Assembly (NCBI GenBank): GCA_030015575.1
Contig: JASDDO010000024.1
Location: 44,850,114-44,914,113, forward strand
DNA: 64,000 nucleotides
Direction of reading: 5' to 3'
From: Agapanthus africanus
Taxonomy: Eukaryota; Streptophyta; Magnoliopsida; Asparagales; Amaryllidaceae
Made by a program: the position numbers and the translations under genes. This document shows, piece by piece, positions 44,401 through 56,078 of this stretch. The notes beneath the pieces are model-generated. The model did no database searches and had not been told where the DNA came from. It saw only the letters and a program-made list of their open reading frames with translations. Each line of letters opens with the position of its first letter. Within the stretch, counting starts at the first letter, position 1.

Positions 44401-45110
44401 ACCTCATTGTGGTAACTCCTGATTTTTAATCAGAGAACAAATGCCTCCACGGAGTTGCTCTCACGTGTCTGCACGTAAGTGCAACGCTGTCACTTTTGTG
44501 ACCGTTGGATCCATCTAGGGAATAGGGGAGATGAAACGTTTTCCATCACATCATATAAATGCAGGGGTCTCTTCAGAAGCGCCTCCACTCTTTCATCTTC
44601 TTCCTTACAAACTTTTTCCTTTTGAGATTTTAATTCTCCTTTCCAGAGCTTAGTTCTCTACCTTGAATATTTTCAGAGTTTAACTCTGTTCAAAAAAGAC
44701 CCTTTCTTCAGGTAATGATCTTTGAACGATCGAAGAACTTCTTACAGAAATCTCTATTGGATTTTAAATCCAGACCAAGGGTTTTTTCCCTTTAATCAAG
44801 AACCCATCTTTTTGAAGCTCTTAAAAATACAGAAAACCATTTAATCTTTAAATAATAGATCTCTTAGGGTTCCTCTGATCTTTAGGGATCGGTGGTGGTG
44901 TTTGTCTTTTCCATGGAATTTAATTCCATCACAAAAAGCTTTGGCTCTGAAAAATGTCTCTGGGAATTTAATTCCCTTTTTTTCAAAAGGAATTTAATTC
45001 CTATGAAGAACTCAGTTCTTCCCAGAGAACTCCTTGGGGTTTTCTTGCCCTGAGTTGTCTTTTTGCAACCAAGAAGAAGAAGTTTGCGGTGTCTCTTTCT
45101 GGGAATTTAA
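41436..45110 (-). mobile_element. LTR of the inverted Tat element
   Basis: The terminal TGTTCCCC at 41436 is the complement of the ...GGGGAACA end of LTR A. Left of it the sequence is unrelated to a primer site, so this is the outer (3') LTR. Contents mirror LTR A: conserved end region 41480-41830, 72-bp repeats (41990-42340), AGTG-TTAAA-CACT blocks (42760-42950), CACGTG pairs, AGGGTTAAACCCT/GGAATTAAATTCC blocks (43320-43700), sense TATA (minus, 43933-43940), antisense TATA (plus, 44554-44560). Clearly diverged from LTRs A and B. The inner border is not resolved. Confidence 0.75.
44554..44560 (+). promoter_or_regulatory. TATA box of the antisense (PMD-like) gene
   Basis: TATAAAT on the plus strand, i.e. 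antisense to its element, followed by the leader conserved in all three LTRs (GCCTCCACT) and, about 150 bases on, by a splice donor. Confidence 0.6.
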
Positions 45111-45337
45111 TTCCCTTGATTCTGTTTGATTTGTTACAGAGTCCAAGATGGATTTTTCTTAGGGGAATGTGTAGAGTCATTTGAAATCCATTGTTTATTT
45201 AATGAGAATCTTCCTTTTGTCTCATTGCAATTGCTTTGCCTCATCATTAGCAAGCCGCCATCTTGATTTTGTGGGACCCATATGTTTTGTAACCAATGGT
45301 CCCATAAAATGAATCCACTGTCGTTTTCTTCCATTGT

Positions 45338-45418
<81 letters not shown>

Positions 45419-45478
45419 ATCATATATATATATATACTGTTGGCTTTGCTTTAACAGTTTCCCCTTATTTCATTTCAG
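44712..45478 (+). other. Putative 5' UTR intron of the PMD-like antisense gene
   Basis: Donor CAG|GTAATG at 44711/44712, acceptor TTTCATTTCAG ending at 45478; the ATG follows at 45484. Donor and acceptor are both conserved in units 1 and 2. The intron here is longer (767 bases) and includes the TA microsatellite. Confidence 0.55.
45340..45412 (+). repeat. TA dinucleotide microsatellite
   Basis: About 36 uninterrupted TA units, inside the putative intron. A shorter TA stretch follows at 45422-45436. Confidence 0.95.
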
Positions 45479-45725
45479 GTACAATGACGTCTGTTCCGTA
45501 TTTTCCTTTCACTCGCTCGGAAGCCACTTTTCCCCAGTTGCCTTCTGAAGAGGAAGTGATGGCGATGATCAGGGCTCACGACCCGAATCGCACCAACTTA
45601 CTTCTGTGCGGGACCTGGTATGGTCACATCATCTGTGGTCGCCGATGTTTCCTTTGCGAGATACCGACGGAGCCTACCTATCCATTCCTGCCGATGGATC
45701 CTCCAAGGACAGTCTTTGCCATAGA

Positions 45726-45730
45726 GATGC
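45726..45730 (+). repeat. Target site duplication GATGC (left)
   Basis: GATGC directly before the Athila 5' LTR; matched at 57660-57664. Confidence 0.95.
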
Positions 45731-47311
45731 TGTTCATATCAGATTTTTGCATTTTTATACCGTCCAATTTTTATCACATTGCTTATCGGTAGGTACTCTT
45801 GAGCCGTGTTTGCTAGTCAATTGCAGGATACAGGTTCTCGGCTCTAAACGGTGAAATTCATGGAAAAACACGACAAATTTCGGATTCCTGCCAACCACAG
45901 ATAAAACACGGGTCTCCGCTCTCTATCCGTATGTTGCCACACACCAGTTTAAGAGACAAAATGGCAAATCAATGTCATTTTCATGCACAAGGCTCAATGG
46001 CAACACAAGATCCAAGAAATCTAAGCGGAGCTCAAGAAAATCATGGCAAAAAGATCCACATCCAATCACATTTTGGTCTACTAAAATTCTGGAAGAAATG
46101 TGGAAAGATTATCAGAAAAATCATATACCAAACTGAAGGACATAAAAGACCAGGGAAGCACACAAAGTACGAGGGGCTAACTCCTCTATATGGCCGCGGA
46201 TCCGCGGCCAATAGGGGGTCTAGGCCGCAGATCCGCGGCCGTACTGGCTCCTCAGATGGAGTGTTTTTTGGGGCAGATTGGTAATTCCATTGTTGTTCAG
46301 AATGTTGCCCTAGATTTCCATCTCCCTGCCTATAAATAGTCCAGAACTTGCCAAAGACAAGGGTCCATAATCTTGTATTTAGATTTTAGGTTATATGTTG
46401 TTGTTCTTCTTCCTCCTCTCATCTCTTCTCCATTAAAAAACTTGTAGTGAGCTTTTGTGAGTGAAGAATGAATAAAGGAGTTCTTGTTCTTACCATGCTT
46501 GTCTTTTTATTTTGTTAACTATTATTGCTTGTAATTTTCATTTGCTAATTTAGTTGTTGTTATTTGTGTTTGTTTCTTTCTTGTTCTCTTTTCCTTTATC
46601 CTTAAACAGCCATGATGCTTACGCTTGATCCTTGCCGAGGTGAGGTCGCAAATAGCTAGTTGTAATCTTCTAACCTCTTTCTTTCTATCTTCCTCCTTTG
46701 TTTTATTTTCATTTTTCTTGTAATGGGTGAGTAGTTTCCATACTTGTTAGGGTAGGATAAGGGAAGTTTGAGAGAAGGAAATCTCTCTCACTCTTTCCTT
46801 GCCCAACATCTTAAATCGAACTCCCGTTAATTGAACCACAATCCGCTCCCTACGGCACCCTATCCTACATGATAGCGGTGATTCCGTAGTGAGACCGGTT
46901 GTGGTTGAATTAACCGGAGGTTAAGGCTAAGAGCTAAGAACGGACGGACAAGTACCAAAAGGAAGAACTTATGCGTTGGAAAGCCTAGCTTATACTCGCA
47001 AGTTCCTTCCTAGTCGTGCTAATCCCCGTTGTTGCCGATTACCGTAACACCGATATTAAGAGTGGCAATGAAAGAAGTGAGCGACTCCTAACTCAAACTA
47101 ACCTAATCCTAACCCTAAAAAGCTCTCTATATATATCATTTTAGCACATAAGTAATCTAAAAATAAACCTGGAAAATTGGACTTAACTCGTTAAAGCACA
47201 TAGAAAAAGATTCCCATCTCCCTGCGGACGACCCGTACTCAACCGGCTAGCTACAAGCGAAACCGTCTTGATTGCGATAACAAACTTAGCACGCAAAAAC
47301 TTTACCGATCA
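45731..47311 (+). repeat. Athila 5' LTR
   Basis: TG...CA ends. TATA box at 46331-46338, AATAAA at 46471-46476, paired GGCCGCGGATCCGCGGCC palindromes at about 46192-46242. Short open frames inside are not genes. Confidence 0.95.
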
Positions 47312-47313
47312 AA

Positions 47314-47331
47314 TGGCGCCGTTGCCGGGGA
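47314..47331 (+). other. Athila primer binding site
   Basis: TGGCGCCGTTGCCGGGGA, the Asp-tRNA type site typical of Athila, two bases past the LTR. Confidence 0.85.
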
Positions 47332-48524
47332 GACGGTAGTTTATTTCTTTGTGTAATTTCGGGTTAATTTGTGAATATAAAGCTAACCAAAAAACAAAAA
47401 AAATATATACATTGTAAAAATCCATCTTGTTATTTTTGATTAGTTTTGTGCAAGTGTGCAGGATAAAACGAAGTTCAAGTTCAGTGCCAAAGACGTGGGA
47501 AGTTAGACCCATATTTCGCGGATACACCACGACGGATTAAGACGGAGCCAACGGTCTACTGTAAAATTCTGGAGCAGATACAGTAATCAAATCAAGATTC
47601 GGGAAATCCAGAAGAGAAGAAGACACCAAAGGCAGAACCTGCCAGCAAAATGAAGCTCCAAAGCCACATTCATGCCGCGGAACCGCGGCATATGCTTGCT
47701 TAGGCCGCGGATCCGCGGTTGAACGTTGCCTTTAGTGAGCCAAAACTTCTGTGAGTGTTTCTTTCTCTCTCCCCACTCCTCTTAACTCCACTAAACTGTA
47801 TTTTCTGCAGCATTCTTTGCGCAAACTCTCTTCCCCCTTCCAATAAATTGTTTTTGTGCAGGATTCTTTGCGCCGTGCTAAAATAAAAATTGATTGCAGT
47901 TGATTTGTTACTGCTTTACATATATTAATACGGACTTTAAGGGGCTTGAAACCAATTCAGATTGGGTGGGGATTTCATCACCCTTCCCAGGACCCCAGAA
48001 ATCACAAAAGCATATGCATTGACCTTTGTTAATTAAAAAATACTAGACTCAGCCCTAAGGACTTCGCGCTCAATAGGACAGAGGACTAGTTACAGGCATC
48101 GGCCGTTTATCCTATCCTGACTTTTGCGGTGTCTAGGCAAGTGGTTACTTAATTAGGACCACTACTTACGTAGTGGGGAGCCTCCCACTTACCTGGCACT
48201 TACCTGGCCGCAATTGTTGGAGAAGAGGCGGTTTGAGGTCCTATTTCTAGCCCTTTGGAACAGTTAGGAGCTGTCTAGCTGACCTAGGTGACCCTAGATC
48301 TAGGTGTGATTGTGCATATCTTGTTTGTGATTGCTTGAAGCCGTAAGCCCATACATATTTCTGTAAATCTCTTTCTAAAAAAAACACAAAACCAAAAACT
48401 TCTATAAAAACTTGCCCTTTGTCGCCAGAATCCATTTTTTTCACCCACCACCCATCGTATTTCTCCATTGACGTTTTCTTACTCTCACCTTCTCCGCTTT
48501 GACTATACTAAACTCGTTTAGTGT
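47332..48524 (+). other. Athila 5' leader, non-coding
   Basis: About 1.2 kb with no gene. Includes a paired GC palindrome (about 47673-47720), different in wording from the LTR pair, and a partial repeat TTCTTTGCGC at about 47813 and 47865. Confidence 0.6.
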
Positions 48525-51134
48525 ATGTCCGCTTGGACTCGGGACACTAGCGCCCGCCTAGTCCGCGTTACGTTAGTCGCTACCGACTACGCGATCGACT
48601 CAGACGTCGAAACTCCGTCCATGCCTCTTTCACCCTTACCTTTGCCGGCCAACTCCGACGTTGACCGGAATTCTGTTCATACCTCTTCACCTTCACCTTC
48701 ACCAACCTCTTCTTCCGCGATGTTAGGATTTAACGCAAACATCTCATTGAATCCACCTCCTACGGAGGCAACTACCCCACCACCACCGCCTGTTGTAGCG
48801 CCGCAGCGAATCGCGCTCCAGGATCGTTTCTATCCCACCTGTTCTGCACTTCCTACATGTCTTTCTTTTCCACCGGCCAATGGGGATAACTTTGAAATTA
48901 AGCCCCACTTCATTAACATGCTTCCGCGATTTCATGGGCTTAAATCTGAAGATACCTATATCTTCATCAACAAGTTCCAAAATGTTTATGCCATGATGAA
49001 AACCACCCAGCTGTCGGACGATGTTATACGGCTACGGGTCATTCCGTTCACTTTATGCGATCTTGCTGTAAAATGGCTGTATAGCACCGCTTCCTACTCC
49101 ATAACCAGTTGGGACGAGTTTGTGAAAGCGTTTCTCAAGAAATTTTATCCGAATCATAAAACCGCAAGGATCCGTAACGAAATCAACCAATTCTCTCAGC
49201 TTCCTTCTGAACCCTTCTGGAAGTGCTTTGACCGGTATAAAAACCTTCTTGTTCAGTGTCCTCACCATGGTATCGAGAAATGGCAACTTTGCCAAACCTT
49301 ATACGAGGGCCTGAACCCAGCAACCAAGCAGTTGTTGGAAACCATTTGTCAGGGCCACTTCCTATCGAAATCTGACGAGGAAGCGTGGCAATTCTTCGAC
49401 GACCTTGCGGAACAAACGCTGCAATGGGAGAGCACCAGACCGACTTCTTCTTCTTCTACCTCCACTTCTACCGGTCAGTCTAGGGTAGGAATTCACCAAC
49501 TTGATGTCTCTGTTGCGATGAAAGCTGAAATGGCTGCAATAACGAGAAAACTTGAAGCGATAGAGAGCAAATTTTCTTCTCCTGCTCCTGCCCCTGTTCT
49601 TCCCCTTCGTACCATTTGCGCTTGTTGTTCCGATCCTTCTCACTTAACCGAAGAGTGTCCTTACAATCCACCATCTCAAGGACAGGATCAGGTTAATGCT
49701 ACATTTCAGCAAAGACCGAGGAATGATCCATACTCTTCCACCTACAATCCCGGTTGGAGGAACCACCCCAATTTCGCTTGGAATCAGAATCAGCAACAAT
49801 TCCAAGGCAACAATTTCCAGAGGGCGCCTCCTCCACAACAACAAGCACAACAACAAACTCAACATCAGTTTCAGCAGCCCTTCCAACCCCAACCTTTTCA
49901 AAATTAGACGAACAACTTTGCACCCAACAATTCTTTTCCCCAAAACAACTTTGTTCCGTCAAACAACGATAAAGTTTCCTCGCTAGAACGAAGTCTGGAG
50001 GCGTTCGTTAAACAATCGACACAATCCACCGCCAACATCCAGTCGTCTATTCATTCTTTGGTGCAACACACTGCTGCACACAGGCAAAGCATCAAGACCA
50101 TCGAGGCCCAGATTGCATAGCTGAATGCGGAGTTAAGCGAGCGAGAGAAGGGAAAGCTTCCATCTCAACCACTCCCAAATCCCGGTCACCCACATAATGT
50201 ACATGTTGCTCTTGAACAACAGAACCATAATGTGAGTGCCGTGACTATGTTGAGATCAGGAAGGATGCTGCACAACAACATCGGCACAACAATCAAGGAT
50301 AATGACACCCCAGCCGCTTCTTCTTCTTCTTCTTCTTCTTCTTCTTCTCCTTCCTCGTCTTCTGAGCCTATTCTTCATTCTTCAAAAGGCTCTTCTTCTT
50401 CTTCTGCTCTGAACGTAACCACTTCTCACTCCACGAAAACACCAGCTCTGGGATCCGTTCCAACTCCATAATCTTCTCCACAAGTATTGGACTCAACCAA
50501 TTTTAAAAACGTTCCATTCCCAAACCGGTTGAGGTCCAATAAACAAAATCCACAAATGGAGAAGATTCTGGAGTTATTTAAGCAGGTTAACATTAACATT
50601 CCTCTTTTAGATGTTGTCCAACAAGTCCCGTCCTACGCGAAAATCTTAAAGGACTTGTGCACGAAAAAGAGGAAGTCTCAGGTACCTAAGAAAGTTTTCT
50701 TGGCTAGTGCTGTGAGTGATGCTCTTACCCAATCTTTACCACAAAAACGGAAGGACCCTGGCTGTCCTACGATTTCTATTACCATTGGGGATAAGAACAT
50801 CAACCGCGCACTATTAGATCTTGATGCCAGTGTTAACCTGCTTCCGTACTCAGTATATGAGCAACTAGGTGTAGGAGAGCTGAAACCCACACACTGTACT
50901 CTCCAAATGGTCGACCGATCGATCACCCATCCTAGGGGTAAGCTAGAGGATGTGTTAATCAAAGTCGGGGACTTCATATTCCCTGTTGACTTCATTGTAT
51001 TAGACACACAGCCTGTAGCTAACCCCCGGAATCAAATTCCGGTGATACTCGGTCGCCCATTCCTTGCAACCTCAAATGCTGTGATCAATTGTCGCAATGG
51101 TTCAAAACCTATCTTTTGGAAACATGACAATTGA
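48525..51134 (+). pseudogene. Athila gag and protease
   Basis: Gag is open for 460 codons (48525-49907): Ser/Pro-rich start, gag core (about 48890-49440: P-R-F-H-G-L, W-L-Y-S, F-L-K-K-F-Y-P, Y-E-G-L-N), zinc knuckle C-x2-C-x4-H-x4-C (about 49618-49660), Gln-rich tail. The frame then carries stops at 49905 (TAG), 50118 (TAG) and 50469 (TAA) but continues, via a Ser-rich TCT microsatellite (about 50317-50347), into protease (D-L-D-A-S-V-N-L-L at about 50818, where Athila proteins usually have D-L-G-A-S; L-G-R-P-F near 51050). A frameshift near 51107 ends the frame. Confidence 0.85.
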
Positions 51135-51795
51135 ACTCAACATTTTTAGGTTGGGGAATCAGCCCTCCGAACCTAATGCTCATATACTAGACGTTTGCTC
51201 AATCCAGGAGATCACCCCTGAAGAGTGTGAATTCGAGGAGTTTTTGTTCGATCACGATAACCTTAACGCCACTAGTGCGTTCCTCTTCGAACCTGCTGCT
51301 GTTTCTGCGCACGACAACGACTACGAGTGTTTTACGTTCTCGAACGATCTTAGCCGCTCACCACCCGAGTTTGAATCCTTCGAATTTCCGGATGAGTCAC
51401 CTGAACCATCCAACTCGGTCGCTTACACTCGTTTCGAACCTTTGCTGGAATCCTTCGAATTCGAGACCTTTTCACCAATCTTGCCTTCAATCGTTTCACC
51501 TCCAACGCTCGAACTCAAGCCTTTGCCGTCTCACCTTAAGTACGCTTACTTGGGTGAGAACGAGACCCTCCCTGTTATCATCTCGGCTTCTCTCGCTCCA
51601 GAGCAAGAGAAAGCCCTTCTTACGGTCTTGCATAGCAATAGGCAAGCTTTTGGCTGGTCCATGGCGGACATCAAGGGGATTAGTCCCCTGATCGTTGAAC
51701 ATCACATTCATCTGATGGATGATGCCAAACCAGCCAGGGATCCACAAAGACGGCTCAATCCAGTCATGAAAGAGGCTGTGAAAAAAAAATCGTGA
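51097..51795 (+). pseudogene. Athila protease-RT linker segment
   Basis: Open 232-codon frame: acidic linker, then the start of the reverse transcriptase region (S-M-A-D-I-K-G-I-S-P, H-H-I-H). It ends at an A-run (about 51782-51790) where one base appears to be lost; the downstream frame restores the expected protein. Confidence 0.8.
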
Positions 51796-53252
51796 AGTGT
51801 CTGGATAGTGGTATCATTTACCCTATCTCTGATAGCCAGTGGGTTAGCCCCATTCACGGTGTCCCCAAGAAATCAGGCATAACGGTCATTACTAACGAGG
51901 CAAATGAGCTAATCCCCACTCGCACCCAAACTGGGTGGCGAGTCTGCATCGATTACAAAAAACTCAATGCCACGACACGGAAAGACCACTTTCCGCTACC
52001 TTTCATTGGCCAAATGCTTGAACGATTGGCCGGACATGAGTACTACTGCTTTCTTGATGGCTACTCCGGCTATAATCAAATTCCCATCGCCGAAAAAGAC
52101 CAGGACAAGACCACATTCACTTGTCCTTTCGGCACGTTCGCATATCGTCGCATGCTCTTTGGGTTAAGCAATGCGCCCGCTACCTTCCAGCGGTGTATGA
52201 TAGGAATCTTCTCAGACATGGTGGAGAAATTCCTGGAGATCTTCATGGACGATTTCTCCATCTTCGGCGATTCCTTCAACGAGTGTTTGCTGCATCTTGA
52301 CGCTGTCCTTACCCGATGTAAGGACAAGAACCTCAATTTGAATTGGGAGAAATGCCACTTCATGGTGCACGAAGGTATTGTCTTAGGACATATCATTTCG
52401 CAAATTGGCATAGAGGTTGACAAAGCAAAGATTGAGGTCATTTCCAATCTCCCTCCTCCCAGATGCGTCCGAGACATCCGAGCCTTCCTTGGCCATGCCG
52501 GTTTCTATAGACGGTTCATCAAGGACTTTAGCAAGATTGCTAGGCCCTTGACTCTTCTACTGGACAAGGACACGCCATTCGACTTCAACTCGAGCTGTGT
52601 GACTACATTCGAGTCATTAAAAAGCTCACTCACCTCTGCTCCCATTCTTTCTTCACCTGACTGGACGCACCCATTTGAGATTATATGCGATGCATCCGAC
52701 TTTGCCATTGGTGTTGTCCTTGGACAACACATCAACAAGATGCCGCACGTAATCTATTATGCTAGCCGAACCCTGAACGACGCCCAACTTAATTATACAA
52801 CAACTGAGAAGGAATTCTTAGCTGTTGTATTTGCTTTAGAAAAGTTCAGGCCCTACCTCATCGGCTCTCCAGTCATTGTCTACACAGACCATTCTGCTAT
52901 GCGCCATCTTTTTGCGAAGAAAGATGCAAAATCTCGGCTAATACATTGGATCCTCTTACTTCAAGAGTTTGACCTTATCATTAAGGACAAAATAGGATGT
53001 GAAAACGTAGTTGCCGACCATCTCTCACGACTTCCTTCTTCGCCGTCGCCTCAACTTCCGATCAACGACGTTTTTCCGGATGAACAGCTCTTGACAGTAT
53101 CTTGCGAACCCTGGTTCGCAGATATTGTGAACTATTTGGCCACAGGGCTACTACCGACTGAATGGTCAAGTCAGGACAGACTTCGATTCTTATCCCAAGT
53201 AAAACATTTTTACTGGGACGAACCCTATCTGTTCAAGTACTGTCCCGACTAG
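51792..53252 (+). pseudogene. Athila reverse transcriptase and RNase H
   Basis: 486-codon frame. Reverse transcriptase: [24 protein letters not shown], catalytic F-M-D-D (about 52240-52251), L-G-H-I-I-S. RNase [29 protein letters not shown]. It ends at a TAG (53250-53252) in place of an expected Gln codon, after which integrase continues in the same frame. Confidence 0.92.
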
Positions 53253-54390
53253 ATTATTCGTCGGTGTGTCCCTGACGAGGAATTCAAGAGTGTGCTGTCA
53301 TTTTGCCACGATCAAGCATGTGGCGGGCATTTTGGCCTTAGAAAGACAGCTGAGAAGATCTTGCAATGTGGTTTCTACTGGCCACAACTCTTCAAAGACG
53401 CTCATGACTATTGCAAGACTTGCTCCCGGTGCCAACACTTGGGCCAAATATCCTGGAGGAACGAGATGCCGCTCCAACCAATCTTGGTTGTGAAGATTTT
53501 CAACGTTTGGGGGATAGATTTCATGGGGCCGTTTCCCAGCTCTTTCGGGAACTTGTACATCCTTCTCGCTGTTAATTACGTCTCTTAGTGGGTCAAGGCT
53601 ATGCCCAGCCGGACTAACGACAACAAAGTTTCTTAAAGAAAACATTTTCTCCCGGTTTGGGCACCCCCGAGCGATCATTAGCGACAATGGAACTCATTTC
53701 TGCAATAAAACTTTCGAGGCCTTGATGCGGAAATATTCCATTAATCATAAGCTATCTATACCCTACCACCCCCAAACCTATGGGCAGGCCGAAGTTTCAA
53801 ATCGGAAAATCAAGCAGATACTGGAGAAGTCGGTTTCCAAGAACCGTAAGGATTGGTCGCTGAAACTCACTAATGCCCTTTGGGCATTTCGAACCGCTTA
53901 TAAGACCGATCTTGGCATGTCTCCCTATCGGCTTGTGTACGGAAAGGCTTGCCACCTACCTGTCGAAATAGAGCATCGCGCATTTTGGGCGATAAAAGAG
54001 CTGAATCTATCTGTCGACGATGCGGGCAGCCATCGGAAGCTGCAGTTGAACGAATTGAGCGAGCTTAGGGATGAGGCTTACGATAACGCGGTTGTCGTTA
54101 AGAACCGAATGAAGGTGTTTCACGATAAACACCTTTTGTGCAAAACTTTCGTACCTGGTCAGCAGGTACTGCTTTACGACACCCAGCTACACTTCCATCC
54201 AGGAAAGCTCAGATCTCGCTGGAAAGGGTCGTATTTTGTGCGGAATGTGTATCCGTAGGGCGCTGTAGATTTGGAGAATCCAAAGGACGGTTCATTTTTC
54301 AAAGTGAACGGGCACCGACTAAAACCGTACCTTAGCGCCGAACCAACAGAAGAGCTCCTGGTCTTACAGGAGCTGGTTTACCCTGCATAA
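53253..54390 (+). pseudogene. Athila integrase
   Basis: Zinc region H-x-x-A-C-G-G-H...C-K-T-C-S-R-C (53306-53440), core G-I-D-F-M-G-P-F (about 53512), second Asp in I-S-D-N-G-T-H (about 53680), Glu in G-Q-A-E-V (about 53785). Stops at 53586 (TAG for Lys) and 54256 (TAG for Tyr); a small deletion near 53628 shifts the frame, resumed at 53722-54258. The C-terminal tail (G-H-R-L-K-P-Y) ends about 54390. Confidence 0.88.
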
Positions 54391-54391
54391 T

Positions 54392-56063
54392 CTTCCTCTG
54401 CCTACCACCAAACTTCGGTTATCCAGCCAAGAACAGTGGACACTGTTCCAAATAAGTTTGGGGGTATGTATATATCATGTTGTATTTATTTATGGATATT
54501 CTTTTCCATTTTTACTCTTTAAAAACATTAAAAAAAATTGCGTATATCTAACCGACAATTTTGACCCTTCAAATGATCTCTTCATGCAATGACAGTGAGG
54601 ACACTGTCCAGTTTAAGATTGGGGGTACGCTCGGTACGCATTTCTAACCTTCGCATTTATATGTATATTTTGCATCTTCATATTAAAATCCATAAAATCC
54701 ATAAAAATCAGAAAATTTTCTAAAAACATAAAAACTTTTCTGTCAAGTTAGCTAGTGGGAGAACTCTGATTCAACATTTCGACGGTTTTGTTTGATAAAA
54801 TAAGAATAACTAAATCTTATGTTTAGATTTTGAAAACCTGAAAGATAACTCTCCTTTGAAGTTAACTATAGCTGATATACGTCTTTACATCACACTACAC
54901 ATGTCGTGGGTTTTGGAAATTAGATGACAAGTTTTTTATGTCTAAAAACTTTTAAATGGATAAATGATTTTATGAGGATCAAATAGGTTTGTTCTGAAAT
55001 AAGTAATATCAAGAATAGTTTATGAAGTGAAGTGAATATGAAGGAATGTTATTGATGCCTTAATTGGAACTAAGTCTGAAAAATAACCCATCTGAAACTT
55101 GATTGGAATGATTACACACCTAACCCACTAAACACGTCTTTTATCCAAAAAAAAAATAACTGAACTGCCGGTTATATCTCCGTTCATATTGAATCATCAT
55201 GATTTTCACGCTAAATTGTCTTTTGTTTTTGGACCTAGGTAACTTGAGTAATTAAGTCCGTTGGGGTGTTTCTACACCTAATGCCCTAAAGCCAACTGGT
55301 TTGGGTGCATTGGCCCAAAGCTCGCTAAGAAGCCTAGAAAGTCCAGATTAAAACAAAGTCAAGCAAGTATTCTCTCCGAGTTAAAATTCCTAACGGTTCT
55401 TTGTGTGAGAATAATCTTGACAAAAGACAAGTTTCTATAAAAAATATTTCTAGCGGAGATATGAAGGTTTTATTCTATGATAAAGACTATTGCACGTTCA
55501 TAGAGGTGTGTATGAAATGAAAACAAGAAAAAGGTGGAGTGAAAAATAAGACCTAGTTTCCTGTTAAGGAAGATAGAAATTCTGAAGTTGAAACTTTACT
55601 GGAAAACGAAACTTGAAAAATGCTTAACTCTTTATAAAACTTATGTGATCCTTTCAAAATTCTTATCTAAGCTTTATTGTGTGACATGATGACTTTATTC
55701 GACCCTTCTGGAACTTAACGACACTATTTGCACTACACGTAAAGACATATAAAATCTTAAGTTAAATAAGAAGCGAGATGTGAAAAATAAAGGTTCGATA
55801 GTCTAGACTTAGGATAATAGAATTGTTATTTTCTGAAACAAAACTTTAGGATTTGAATCATAGTTATTTTGCAAAAACTAGCTTGACCGGATTTTGTGGG
55901 TAGTATCCGCTGAAAACCCTCAGGAGACAACACTCCTCCTACTAGGGACACCTAGAGGTTTAACGGCTTGTTGCACATGCTCAGTGCAATCGCATTCCCT
56001 GCGAAAGTGAGGTTAGGAAATTTTTTGTGAATAAATTGGCTTTGCTCGGGACGAGCAAATGAT
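54392..56063. other. Athila 3' region without env-like ORF
   Basis: About 1.7 kb, AT-rich, no frame of note on either strand; the env-like ORF of some Athila relatives is not recognisable. Two purine tracts similar to the true one occur early: AAGTTTGGGGGTA at about 54460 and AAGATTGGGGGTA at about 54617. Confidence 0.65.
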
Positions 56064-56078
56064 AAGTTTGGGGGTATT
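56061..56078 (+). other. Athila 3' polypurine tract
   Basis: GATAAGTTTGGGGGTATT directly before the right LTR. Confidence 0.75.

Noticed and set aside
48525-49907. Stops in Athila gag as readthrough signals
   Set aside because: Three stops of two types in different contexts plus frameshifts downstream fit decay better than programmed readthrough.
54392-56063. env-like ORF in Athila
   Set aside because: No frame of useful length and no signal or transmembrane segments on either strand.
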